From: Jilunia laotingensis
GTDB lineage: Bacteria; Bacteroidota; Bacteroidia; Bacteroidales; Bacteroidaceae
Direction of reading: 5' to 3'
Length of the DNA stretch: 64,000 nucleotides
Assembly: GCF_014385165.1 (NCBI RefSeq)
Contig: NZ_JACRTF010000001.1
Span: forward strand, 3,596,001 to 3,660,000
The notes beneath the pieces were generated by a model. The model was not told where the DNA came from. It was given only the letters and a program-made list of their open reading frames with translations, and did no database searches. Below are positions 1 through 8,216 of this stretch, in pieces; position 1 is the stretch's first letter; every line of letters starts with the position of its first letter. The position numbers were made by a program, and so were the translations under genes.

Positions 1-1
1 T

Positions 2-1630
2 ACGGCATATACCCGTAGTGGGAAACGTATTAAGATCATGCGCAATCCTCATTTGAGTAGCACCAATATCTCTTTCGAGATAGAATGTAACAATCCGGTC
101 TATAAGATGATGACTGGGGTGAAGCCCAGATGGAAAATCTACTTCGGTAACTACCAAGGTGGTAACTGGTTGTCCATGAAACCTGTTCATACCCGTGAAG
201 CGGTCGCTATGGCTTTGAATATGGCAGCGATGTATTCCACAACGGAGTTTGAACAACAACTGGAAGAGAAGCGGGGAACATTTATAGAAAGTGGTAATAA
301 AGTGGATATAGACGAGTTGAAACGGCGTATCATGAATCTTTCCGGTTTGCGGTTCGGCCTTGTGGACGGTAACGTCACCGGACTGGGAGGTGGCGAGACA
401 TTTGGTCTTGTAGAGTATGCCTACCTGACAATGTATGCGGATGATTCCGGTCCGGTCACAACCCCTTTTCACGAACTGGCCCATTGCTTGGGCTACAGCC
501 ACAACGGGAACATGACTTATGGGGATGGATGGACACCGTTCTGTCAGGAGTTGTTTGTCGAGTTGGGAAGGCAAAAGAAACTGCCTGTCTATTCAAGACG
601 TTTTTTGCATTCCAGAAAGACATTGGGCGGTAATCCTTATGCTACATCGCGTTTCCCTTTTGAGAATGATCCGGAGTTGGATGCTTTGGACGGTGGACTT
701 TCTCCGCTAAAAGGAGAGTCGGACACCGGTGGTAATGATGGTACGGAACTGTCTCTGAAACTGGATTACACGGCTGTTCCTGGGGCTACGGCTTCTACTT
801 TTATTCCCAAAGATGTATATGTTTACGGTAATGAAATGTATGTTGCCAATGAAGCGAACGGGAACTTCAGTATCGAGGTGTTTGAAATATCGAATGAGAA
901 TGTGAAGCATATACATACCATTAAAGAATGGCAGGGGAAAGAGGGGATGGAAACATTTGCTAAGGCTCCTAATGGGATCGTACGGGCTAACGGTAAACTT
1001 TATGTAACCCATGAGGGCAACCGTACGGAAATATTCGATGCATCCACTTACCAGTTCATCAATCATATCGGCAACGGAAATTGGGGAACCGGTGGCAACC
1101 AGACCGTGCATGCCTATGATGTGACTGTGGCTCGCGGGCTTGTCTTGATTCGTGATAAACGTTATGTCGATGTGGTCGAGGAATCGATGGTACAGTCCGG
1201 AAATACGATGTATGTGTACGCCCGTTCGGAAAATCTTGACGAGAGAAACGGAACATTCGGAATGGCGGTTGACGAGCAAAACGGACTGCTTTATGTCACG
1301 CACTGGAGTAGCAAACGGATTGATGTTTTGAATTTGGCTGACGTACGGGAAGGAGTGACTTGGAAACGCTCATCGAACTTTTCGTATAAGAACAGTCCAT
1401 ATTCCTTGGATTTCTATGAAGGAGATCTGTTCGTGAGTTCCAACGGTGCCGAGAAATTCTGCAAGGTGAATCCCCGAACCGGAGAGATCATAAAGGATTA
1501 TACAACAGTTGGAGAGATAACATTGAGTTCGCCTGAGAAATTCTGTATCAGACGGAATACATTGTTCATTGTGGAACGTGCCGCTGGCCGGCAATGTGTA
1601 TATGCAATCCCGATGAGCCGCTTGAAGTAA
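2..1630 (+). CDS. Metzincin-motif protein with beta-propeller domain (5' end outside window)
   Basis: The reading frame is open to the left edge (codons precede the first Met at 38), so the N-terminus and any signal peptide are missing. The protein has HELAHCLGYSH at bases 470-502, an exact HExxHxxGxxH zinc site of metzincin peptidases, followed by NMTYGDG, a plausible Met-turn. From about base 780 the sequence turns into propeller-like repeats (DVYVYGNEMYVANE, GIVRANGKLYVTHEGN, LLYVTHWSSKRIDVLN, DLFVSSNG), as in NHL/YVTN folds. The next gene encodes a second propeller lipoprotein after a 32-bp gap, so the two are probably co-transcribed and act together at the cell surface. Peptidase activity is inferred from the motif only; the substrate is unknown. 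Confidence 0.75.
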   Translation, partial: TAYTRSGKRIKIMRNPHLSSTNISFEIECNNPVYKMMTGVKPRWKIYFGNYQGGNWLSMKPVHTREAVAMALNMAAMYSTTEFEQQLEEKRGTFIESGNKVDIDELKRRIMNLSGLRFGLVDGNVTGLGGGETFGLVEYAYLTMYADDSGPVTTPFHELAHCLGYSHNGNMTYGDGWTPFCQELFVELGRQKKLPVYSRRFLHSRKTLGGNPYATSRFPFENDPELDALDGGLSPLKGESDTGGNDGTELSLKLDYTAVPGATASTFIPKDVYVYGNEMYVANEANGNFSIEVFEISNENVKHIHTIKEWQGKEGMETFAKAPNGIVRANGKLYVTHEGNRTEIFDASTYQFINHIGNGNWGTGGNQTVHAYDVTVARGLVLIRDKRYVDVVEESMVQSGNTMYVYARSENLDERNGTFGMAVDEQNGLLYVTHWSSKRIDVLNLADVREGVTWKRSSNFSYKNSPYSLDFYEGDLFVSSNGAEKFCKVNPRTGEIIKDYTTVGEITLSSPEKFCIRRNTLFIVERAAGRQCVYAIPMSRLK

Positions 1631-1662
1631 TTAGAAGTAGAACTATAAAATCAGAAGTAATT

Positions 1663-2826
1663 ATGAAAATATATATATGGATGTTGATCGTGTTGGGTGG
1701 AGTCATGCTATCTCAGTGCAGCAGTGACAATTTTGAAACGGAACTGACTAACTCTTTTGCCGGTGATAATTCCGATGGGAAAGAAGATGATAAGTATACG
1801 AGTTATTGGTATTATTCTTATGAAGCCGTCCAGTTGCTTACTGCGGAAACACTGGGGCTGAAGGAGGAATTTAACCCTTTTACGACAACCCATCTGGGAG
1901 ATACGCTTTTTGTAGCCAATCTTGTTGATAACAGCTTGTTGCTTATTGACTTGAGGACTAATCAAGTGATGCGGACGTTGCGAACATGGGACTTCAACGG
2001 GCAGGAGAAAAGTTTCGGTAGCCAGATAGAAGCCATTGTGCCGGCAGGGAACCGGCTGTATGTTGCAGAACGGCAGTCGCGTATTCATGTTTTCGAACTA
2101 CCGGGGCTTGACTATATTTCCTGCATAGGCAATGGGAACTATAACGGGCCGGTATTTCAAGCACAGGCGATGACCGTAAAGGATGGCTTGGTTTTCAGCC
2201 GCGATAAGAATGGCACGGTCAGTATCTATAAGGAAGAAGATGTGACTCCGGAAAACTATCAGAAGACGGCACGCTATCGCCGAACCTCCAATATGGGGAC
2301 TGTAAACAATAGTTTTGGAACACATAGTATGATTCTCAATGAGGAGGGGAATATATTATTGACTGATTTTGGAGCCCGCAAGATTATGGTACTCGACCCT
2401 GCATTGGTCAATGACGACATGCAAAATAATACTTCTATCGCTTTGGAGGATCAGACGATGATGCTTGGTTTTAATCCTACGGCACTGACTTTGGGAGATA
2501 AACGTCTATATGCTACTGGTAATAATGCTGTCCATATATATGACCGTGAGATAGGCGAATGGAGCAAAACCTTAAAATCAATCCATGGATACGCTTTTTC
2601 GCAGCCTGTCCGCATACATGCACAGAACGACTCCGTGTACTGGGTATCGGACACACACAATTCCCGGAAAGCATTAGTGAAGATGCAGGTACACAAGGGG
2701 GAGATCCGTGAATACGAACGTGTGAGCGAACATGTAGTGAAGGTGTTCGGGGCAAATACACGTGAAGGCAGGCGGGAAGAATATCTGGTTGATCTGCGTA
2801 CGCACGAGGTCATCAGTACCCACTGA
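1663..2826 (+). CDS. Beta-propeller surface lipoprotein
   Basis: Starts at ATG 1663, because the open frame upstream lies inside the preceding gene and MKIYIWMLIVLGG followed by VMLSQC is a clear lipoprotein signal peptide with the lipidated Cys near residue 17. The mature part has repeated blades of the type LGDTLFVANLVDNSLLLIDL, GNRLYVAERQSRIHVFEL and GDKRLYATGNNAVHIYD, the same propeller style as the C-terminal half of the upstream protein. 387 aa. Probably a surface partner of the upstream metzincin-propeller protein. No catalytic motif is visible and the ligand is unknown. A strong hairpin follows immediately. Confidence 0.75.
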   Translation: MKIYIWMLIVLGGVMLSQCSSDNFETELTNSFAGDNSDGKEDDKYTSYWYYSYEAVQLLTAETLGLKEEFNPFTTTHLGDTLFVANLVDNSLLLIDLRTNQVMRTLRTWDFNGQEKSFGSQIEAIVPAGNRLYVAERQSRIHVFELPGLDYISCIGNGNYNGPVFQAQAMTVKDGLVFSRDKNGTVSIYKEEDVTPENYQKTARYRRTSNMGTVNNSFGTHSMILNEEGNILLTDFGARKIMVLDPALVNDDMQNNTSIALEDQTMMLGFNPTALTLGDKRLYATGNNAVHIYDREIGEWSKTLKSIHGYAFSQPVRIHAQNDSVYWVSDTHNSRKALVKMQVHKGEIREYERVSEHVVKVFGANTREGRREEYLVDLRTHEVISTH

Positions 2827-2833
2827 TAATGAA

Positions 2834-2868
2834 AGAGAAGGGTGTGTTAAAATAACACACCCTTCTCT
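2834..2868. terminator. Bidirectional terminator hairpin
   Basis: Perfect 16-bp inverted repeat (2834-2849 and 2853-2868) with a 3-nt loop between two convergent genes. It can end transcription of the propeller operon and of the AICAR formyltransferase gene. Confidence 0.8.
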
Positions 2869-2881
2869 TATATATTCTTTA

Positions 2882-4057
2882 TTAATGATGGAATAAGCGT
2901 ATTCCGGTAAATGCCATGGCAATGCCATATTTATCGCAAGTGTCGATGACATGATCGTCACGAACCGATCCTCCGGGTTGGGCGATATAACTCACTCCGC
3001 TTTTGTGCGCACGTTCGATATTGTCTCCAAACGGGAAGAAGGCATCCGAACCGAGAGCTACTCCGCTTTGTGTATCCAGCCATGCCCGTTTCTCTTCACG
3101 GGTCAATATCTGCGGCTTCTCAGTGAAGAATTGTTCCCATATGCCATCTGCCAGTACATCCATGTAATCTTCGGAGATATAGATATCAATCGTATTGTCG
3201 CGGTCCGCCCGGCGTATTTTATCCTTCCAGGGGAGGTTCATCACTTTCGGATGTTGACGGAGATACCAGATGTCGGCCTTGTTTCCTGCAAGACGGGTGC
3301 AGTGGATACGCGATTGTTGCCCGGCACCGATACCGATGGCTTGCCCGTCTTTAGCATAGCAGACGGAATTGGATTGGGTGTATTTTAGCGTGATAAGTGC
3401 AATGAGCAGATCACGTTGGGCATCTACGGGGATTTCTTTGTTCCGGGTAGACCTGTCTTTCAGAAGAGATTCATCAATCTTTAGTTCATTGCGTCCTTGC
3501 TCGAAAGTGATTCCGAAAACGTCTTTTCGTTCTATGGGAGACGGGATGTAAGAGGGGTTCATCCGAATGACATTATAAGTACCTTTGCGTTTGTTACGGA
3601 GAATCTCCAATGCTTCGGGGGTATAACCGGGAGCTATTACACCATCGGATACTTCACGGTTAATAAGCCGGGCGGTTTCTTCGTCACAAATGTCGGATAG
3701 TGCGATAAAATCGCCATAAGACGACATGCGGTCGGCACCACGGGCGCGTGCATAAGCGGTTGCCAACGGAGAAAGTGGGAGGTCGTCGACAAAATAAATG
3801 CTCTTTAGCGTATCACTCATTTCTGTTGCTACGGCAGCACCTGCGGGACTGACGTGTTTGAAGGAAGCTGCTGCCGGAAGTCCGGTAGCCTCTTTCAACT
3901 CTTTTACTAATTGCCAACTGTTGAATGCGTCCAATAAATTGATGTAACCGGGACGGCCGTTCAATACTTCGATGGGGAGTTCACCTTCTTTCATGAAAAT
4001 ACGGGCTGGCTTTTGGTTGGGATTACAGCCGTATTTAAGTTCTAATTCGTTTGTCAT
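2882..4057 (-). CDS. Stand-alone AICAR formyltransferase (PurH C-terminal type)
   Basis: Transfers formyl from 10-formyl-THF to AICAR, the penultimate step of purine synthesis. Seen: SFKHVSPAGAA, carrying the Lys-His pair of the AICARFT active site, and the family C-terminal signature AQPGGSVRDDHVID...GIAMAFTG. Length is 391 aa against about 510 for bifunctional PurH; the N-terminal IMP cyclohydrolase domain is absent although the N-terminus (MTNELELKYGCNPNQKPARI) is intact, so this is a natural single-domain form and not a fragment. Monocistronic, with a terminator just beyond the stop. Whether it is the main AICARFT or a paralogue of a full PurH elsewhere cannot be seen here. Confidence 0.88.
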   Translation of the reverse strand: MTNELELKYGCNPNQKPARIFMKEGELPIEVLNGRPGYINLLDAFNSWQLVKELKEATGLPAAASFKHVSPAGAAVATEMSDTLKSIYFVDDLPLSPLATAYARARGADRMSSYGDFIALSDICDEETARLINREVSDGVIAPGYTPEALEILRNKRKGTYNVIRMNPSYIPSPIERKDVFGITFEQGRNELKIDESLLKDRSTRNKEIPVDAQRDLLIALITLKYTQSNSVCYAKDGQAIGIGAGQQSRIHCTRLAGNKADIWYLRQHPKVMNLPWKDKIRRADRDNTIDIYISEDYMDVLADGIWEQFFTEKPQILTREEKRAWLDTQSGVALGSDAFFPFGDNIERAHKSGVSYIAQPGGSVRDDHVIDTCDKYGIAMAFTGIRLFHH

Positions 4058-4303
4058 TGTTTATTTATTTATAAATCTACTTATGGTTGAATCTGTTTGT
4101 CCGGATTCTGATTGGTTTTAAACGATCGCTTTTCGATTTTCGCGTTAAGGGTGACAAAATTACTAAAAAAAATAATAGCCTTCTTAAGAATCTGTTGCAA
4201 TTCATTCATCGTGGACCGCAAATGATAAAATACCTATAAATGGGGATTGCGCGCGCGAAAAAATATCCGTTCCTTTGCAGCGATAATATAAAATAGGTAT
4301 TCT

Positions 4304-5008
4304 ATGGATAGATTGCAGAAGTACAAGCCTTCCGATAAAATGATCGATCTTATAAGTGATAATTACTCTTTATTGCAGGTTATGAGCCGTTTCGGACTGT
4401 CGTTGGGGTTTGGTGACAAGACGGTGAAGGAAGTTTGTGAAATTAACGGAGTGGATTGTCGTACATTTCTGGTGGTAGTGAATTTTATGGCCGAAGGTTT
4501 CTCGCGTATGGATGGTGAAACGGATGATATTTCCATCCCTTCCTTAGTGGATTATTTGCGACAGGCGCATATTTACTTTCTGGATTTCTGTCTGCCTGCC
4601 ATACGTCGTAAACTGTTGGAAGCCATTGACTGTTCGGAAAATGATGTCTCTTTCCTTATTCTGAAGTTCTTTGATGAATATATGCGTGAAGTTCGCAAGC
4701 ATATGGAGTATGAGGAAAAGACAGTGTTTAAATATGTGGATGCGTTGCTGCAAAACAATGCTCCTAAGAACTACCAGATCAGTACTTTCTCTAAACATCA
4801 TGACCAGGTGGGAGAAAAGTTGACGGAATTGAAAAACATTATTATAAAATATTGTCCGGCACGGGCGAATACTAATTCTCTGAATGCAGCGCTTTTTGAT
4901 ATTTACGCCTGTGAAGAGGGACTTGAGTCGCATTGCAAAGTGGAAGATTATTTATTTGTTCCTGCTATTCTGAAGCTGGAAAGGAGGATGCTGGACAATG
5001 AAAAATAA
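4304..5008 (+). CDS. Hemerythrin-domain protein (RIC/ScdA-like)
   Basis: 234 aa, all-helical hemerythrin-like protein. The visible di-iron ligand candidates are H89, the H133-xxx-E137 pair, H165/H166 and the H210-xxx-E214 pair, in the spacing of HHE cation-binding domains. An N-terminal segment around residues 38-55 (DKTVKEVCEINGVDC) resembles the ScdA/RIC N-terminal region with two cysteines. Family members repair iron-sulfur centres or sense oxygen and nitric oxide. It overlaps the following LuxR-type regulator gene by 11 bp, so the two are translated together and probably form one redox-response unit. The exact role is inferred. Confidence 0.75.
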   Translation: MDRLQKYKPSDKMIDLISDNYSLLQVMSRFGLSLGFGDKTVKEVCEINGVDCRTFLVVVNFMAEGFSRMDGETDDISIPSLVDYLRQAHIYFLDFCLPAIRRKLLEAIDCSENDVSFLILKFFDEYMREVRKHMEYEEKTVFKYVDALLQNNAPKNYQISTFSKHHDQVGEKLTELKNIIIKYCPARANTNSLNAALFDIYACEEGLESHCKVEDYLFVPAILKLERRMLDNEK

Positions 5009-5603
5009 CGAGACTATCCGTATTGCCGTTGCAGAAAGTTCGGTTATCATCCGTAGCGGGCTGACGCTGGCATTAAAAAGACTGCCTAATCTGAAAATTC
5101 AGCCGATAGAGATATTGTCGGTGGATGCATTGAACGACTGTCTAAGGACGCAGTACCCTGACATATTGGTGGTAAATCCTACGTTTGGCGATTATTTCGA
5201 TGTGGCACGGTTCAAGGAAGAGACTGCGGGTAAGGGAATTCGTGTCGTTGCATTGGCGAGTTCGTTTATCGATGCTTCGTTGTTAAGTAAGTACGATGAA
5301 GCGATCTCTATCTTTGACGATATGGAAACACTGTCCGGTAAGATTACACGCCTGCAAAACATCGTTGAGGAAGAAGAGGAGGGACAGGAGAGCCTGAGCC
5401 AGAGAGAAAAGGAAATAGTGATATGTGTGGTGAAAGGAATGACGAACAAGGAGATTGCAGAAAAGTTGTATCTTTCGATCCATACAGTGATTACTCACAG
5501 GAGAAATATCAGCCGGAAATTGCAGATACACAGTGCTGCCGGTTTGACGATCTACGCCATTGTAAACAAGCTGGTTGAGCTGAGTGATGTAAAAGATTTA
5601 TAG
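4998..5603 (+). CDS. LuxR-type regulator with degenerate receiver domain
   Basis: 201 aa. The C-terminal LuxR/GerE helix-turn-helix is clear at residues 132-195 (LSQREKEIVICVVKGMTNKEIAEKL...HTVITHRRNI). The N-terminal 120 residues have the pattern of a response-regulator receiver, but the acidic pocket reads AES instead of DD (residues 12-14) and the phosphoacceptor position is Asn60 (ILVVNP), so phosphorylation by a normal kinase is unlikely. The gene starts inside the 3' end of the hemerythrin gene. I infer that the hemerythrin protein, not a kinase, supplies the signal. An acidic linker (EEEEE) separates the two domains. Confidence 0.8.
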   Translation: MKNNETIRIAVAESSVIIRSGLTLALKRLPNLKIQPIEILSVDALNDCLRTQYPDILVVNPTFGDYFDVARFKEETAGKGIRVVALASSFIDASLLSKYDEAISIFDDMETLSGKITRLQNIVEEEEEGQESLSQREKEIVICVVKGMTNKEIAEKLYLSIHTVITHRRNISRKLQIHSAAGLTIYAIVNKLVELSDVKDL

Positions 5604-5634
5604 CCGCAAAAAAGTGTTATAAAACATAAAACCG

Positions 5635-5665
5635 CTTGCAGTGACACAAAAAAGCCGTATCTTTG
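5635..5665 (+). promoter_or_regulatory. Bacteroidetes promoter of the AGGTA RNA
   Basis: CTTG at 5635-5638, 19 bp, then TATCTTTG at 5658-5665, a close match to the Bacteroides TTTG-N19-TAnnTTTG promoter. Predicted start of transcription is near 5672. Confidence 0.7.
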
Positions 5666-5671
5666 CAGTGC

Positions 5672-5883
5672 AATTGGGAAATTGCTATTAGTTTAAAAGG
5701 TAAAATAGAATTAAGGTATTAGATTAAGGTATTAAACAATCTTCAATAGGTAAATAAATATTAGTTTGTAGGTAATAAAGATTTATAAAGGATAACAAGT
5801 AATAGGTAAGATTGATTTTAGGTAAAAAGAAGATTGTAGTTTTCAGGAAAAGAGGTTATAAGAAAAGCCTTTTGGCTTTTCTT
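5672..5883 (+). ncRNA. Candidate ~210-nt non-coding RNA rich in AGGTA
   Basis: A transcription unit from a good promoter to the hairpin 5860-5883 (AAGAAAAGCC, TTTT loop, GGCTTTTCTT). It contains no ATG in any + strand frame up to the hairpin. The pentamer AGGTA occurs seven times between 5698 and 5824 (5698, 5714, 5727, 5748, 5770, 5804, 5820), far more than expected in such AT-rich DNA. I do not recognise it as a named RNA family. It could also be a long leader or spacer, but the next gene is on the other strand. Confidence 0.55.
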
Positions 5884-6005
5884 ACGTAGAGGCGGGGAAT
5901 TCTTTAAAAGAATTTACTCGTTTTTTTATATATTCTTCCGTTGGATGTATTGGTTGAGAGATTTATATGTCAGAGGCGACAGCAAAGGTTCTTTTTCAGA
6001 TTTGA

Positions 6006-6057
6006 ATTGCACTGAATATAGGACTCTTTTTTACTAAAGCCATATAATCAGTGCAAT
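6006..6057. terminator. Inverted repeat at the 3' side of the BspA-like gene
   Basis: Arms ATTGCACTGA (6006-6015) and TCAGTGCAAT (6048-6057) with a 32-nt loop, just beyond the stop of the minus-strand gene at 6090. Possible terminator; no long T-run follows. Confidence 0.35.
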
Positions 6058-6089
6058 ATGTCATTTTCGAAAAGTATTAGGGAAACTGT

Positions 6090-7139
6090 CTATTTATTAT
6101 ATTTCAATTTATTCTTAGTGGAAGGAGCAAACAGGTCGTCTCCCAGTGTTTTAAGCTCGTTGCCGGTTGCTACCAAATAGTTTAGGCGGTCACATCCCAT
6201 AAAAGCACCGTATTCGATAGCCGTTAGAGTGGCAGGCAGTTCTATAGTGTCCCAAAGTCTTGTGCAGTTGCTGAATGCACGTTGTCCGATGGTCTTCAGG
6301 TTGTGTGGCAGTTTGATACGAAGCATGTATTTCTTTTGTGAGAACGTGAAGTCCGGGATCACCGTTGCGTTTGTATTGGAAATGTCCACGCTTACCAAGT
6401 TGGGCATATAATTCCGGATCAACTTAAAATCTTCATTGTCCAGTTTGCCTTCAATCGTAAGGAAATTGATGTCTTTGGGTTGTATGGCTGCTTTTTGTAT
6501 TTCACTTTCCAGAGTACTCAGACTGCCTACTTGTAGCTTTACCGTGACCGGTTCACCCTCGAGGAATGCAAAGTTTTCCCAGCGGTTCTTGAGACGGTAT
6601 TCGTCAGTGCTTCCCAGTGGGATGAAGATAGCGGTGACACTATCGGCAAGCGCTTCCGGCAAGAGGTTGGGGGGAGTTTTCTTTCTGATCTGACAGATGT
6701 ACAGGTTTTCACACCCTTTGAATGCAGCATCTTCTATGTTTTTAGTCTTTTCTGAAAGGATTACTTGCTTTAATGATTGTTTGCCTACGGCTTTTCCGTT
6801 TTCCATGCGGCAAAATGCATATGCGGGGATAAAGTTAGGCATATAAACGTAGAATTTGCCGGGGTGAGTCCCTTCTTTTCCCGAATACATTTTAATTTCC
6901 GCATTGGAGATGTCGAGTACCTGAAGATTCTTGAATTCATCTCGCAGGTGCCTGAAATCTTCCGCATTGATCTTTCCGGTCAGTGTAAGATGGGTGACGC
7001 TGTTAGCTTCCTCTTCTGTCATCAGGGAAATCAGCGTTCCGGGTTTAGAGACAAAATACTGCTTGCTGACCGTTTGCGCCATTGCACCTGAGGTGGTAGC
7101 TGCTATGAGCAGACCGAGGAAAAGATGTTTTATATTCAT
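6090..7139 (-). CDS. Secreted BspA-like leucine-rich repeat protein
   Basis: 349 aa with a clean Sec signal peptide (MNIKHLFLGLLIAATTSGAMAQ). The mature protein carries two groups of LRR_5/BspA-type repeats: N-HLTLTGKINAEDFRHLRDEFKNLQVLDISNAEI near residues 50-85 and its second version FLTIEGKLDNEDFKLIRNYMPNLVSVDIS near 225-255, each followed by pieces such as IGQRAFSNCTRLWDTIELPATLTAIEYGAFMGC. BspA-like proteins in Bacteroidetes are surface adhesins or structural proteins. It stands alone, divergent from the CPBP protease gene. No lipobox or sorting domain is visible, so its exact location (periplasm or surface) is uncertain. Confidence 0.8.
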   Translation of the reverse strand: MNIKHLFLGLLIAATTSGAMAQTVSKQYFVSKPGTLISLMTEEEANSVTHLTLTGKINAEDFRHLRDEFKNLQVLDISNAEIKMYSGKEGTHPGKFYVYMPNFIPAYAFCRMENGKAVGKQSLKQVILSEKTKNIEDAAFKGCENLYICQIRKKTPPNLLPEALADSVTAIFIPLGSTDEYRLKNRWENFAFLEGEPVTVKLQVGSLSTLESEIQKAAIQPKDINFLTIEGKLDNEDFKLIRNYMPNLVSVDISNTNATVIPDFTFSQKKYMLRIKLPHNLKTIGQRAFSNCTRLWDTIELPATLTAIEYGAFMGCDRLNYLVATGNELKTLGDDLFAPSTKNKLKYNK

Positions 7140-7241
7140 GATTGATATATTTTTCAGACAAATATACAGAAAAACGTGAGATCGGGTTAACCTTTTTATT
7201 TTTTATAGTTATTTTTGCTCGCAGATTAACAAATTATAAAA

Positions 7242-8117
7242 ATGGAACAACAAGAAAAATTTCAACCGGAAGAACCCAAATTAGGTTATGTTTTTGTCAG
7301 AATATTGATTTATGTTTTAGTATTCATGTTTTTGTCCGCTATATTTTCCATACCTGTCATGATATGGGTAGGAGTTTATGAAACCAGCGTATATACACTT
7401 CCTCAATATGCTGCTCTTCAGACATCTATATTGTTTGCAGCATTCTTGCCGGCATTATTTATGCTCAAATATTTCGACCATCGTCCTTTCAAGGAATTGG
7501 GGCTTGGTATCAAGGGGCGTGGGAAAGATATTTTATTGGGCATGTTAGCTGCCGGAGTGCTATATGGAGTCGGTTTTGGGATTTCATTGGCATTGGGTGC
7601 GGTAGAGATTGTCGGATTGGATGTCAATGTGATCAATCTTGCCGGAAGTTTTGGAGTCTGTTTGTTGGTCGCGCTGACTGAAGAAATCATGGTACGTGGT
7701 TATATATTAGGTCGTTTGCTTCAAACGAAGATGAACAAATTTATATCATTGGGCATTTCATCCGTAATATTTTCTTTGATGCATATGTTCAATCCGAACA
7801 CGGCCTTTTTGCCAATGCTGAATTTATTTTTGGCGGGTTGCTTGTTGGGAGTCGCTTTTCTGTATACGCGTAATTTGTGGTTTCCAATCTCGCTTCATCT
7901 GTTTTGGAACTGGTTTCAAGGGCCTGTATTGGGGTACAAAGTCAGTGGAATTTCTCTTTGTCCGTCATTTGTGAAGCTGAAGTTGCCGGAGGATACGATT
8001 ATTAACGGTGGGGCATTTGGTTTTGAAGGTTCGGTTATTTGTACCGCATTGATGATCTTGATGACAGTGGGGATAATTTGGTATTTCGAAAAAGCTGATA
8101 GATTACGGCATTCATAA
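7242..8117 (+). CDS. CPBP-family intramembrane metalloprotease
   Basis: 291 aa, about eight hydrophobic segments. It holds the three Abi/CPBP motifs: EExxxR at residues 147-152 (TEEIMVRG), the FSLMH motif with His181, and HLFWN with His219 and Asn223. Members of this family cleave prenylated or membrane proteins and are linked to bacteriocin immunity or envelope processing; the substrate here is not apparent. Monocistronic and convergent with tex, sharing a hairpin terminator. Confidence 0.85.
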   Translation: MEQQEKFQPEEPKLGYVFVRILIYVLVFMFLSAIFSIPVMIWVGVYETSVYTLPQYAALQTSILFAAFLPALFMLKYFDHRPFKELGLGIKGRGKDILLGMLAAGVLYGVGFGISLALGAVEIVGLDVNVINLAGSFGVCLLVALTEEIMVRGYILGRLLQTKMNKFISLGISSVIFSLMHMFNPNTAFLPMLNLFLAGCLLGVAFLYTRNLWFPISLHLFWNWFQGPVLGYKVSGISLCPSFVKLKLPEDTIINGGAFGFEGSVICTALMILMTVGIIWYFEKADRLRHS

Positions 8118-8142
8118 AGGCGTGAGGAGTGCGCTGATTTTG

Positions 8143-8191
8143 CTAAACAAGGGAATAGGTCACATTTAATATGATTTATTCCCTTGTTTAG
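8143..8191. terminator. Bidirectional terminator
   Basis: Perfect 15-bp arms CTAAACAAGGGAATA (8143-8157) and its complement (8177-8191) between the convergent CPBP and tex genes. Confidence 0.75.
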
Positions 8192-8216
8192 TAAACTCCT
8201 GTTACTTGCTATTATC

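Noticed and set aside
2951..3388. Long + strand ORF inside the AICAR formyltransferase gene
   Set aside because: Antisense shadow of a clearly coding gene, with no homology-like pattern of its own.
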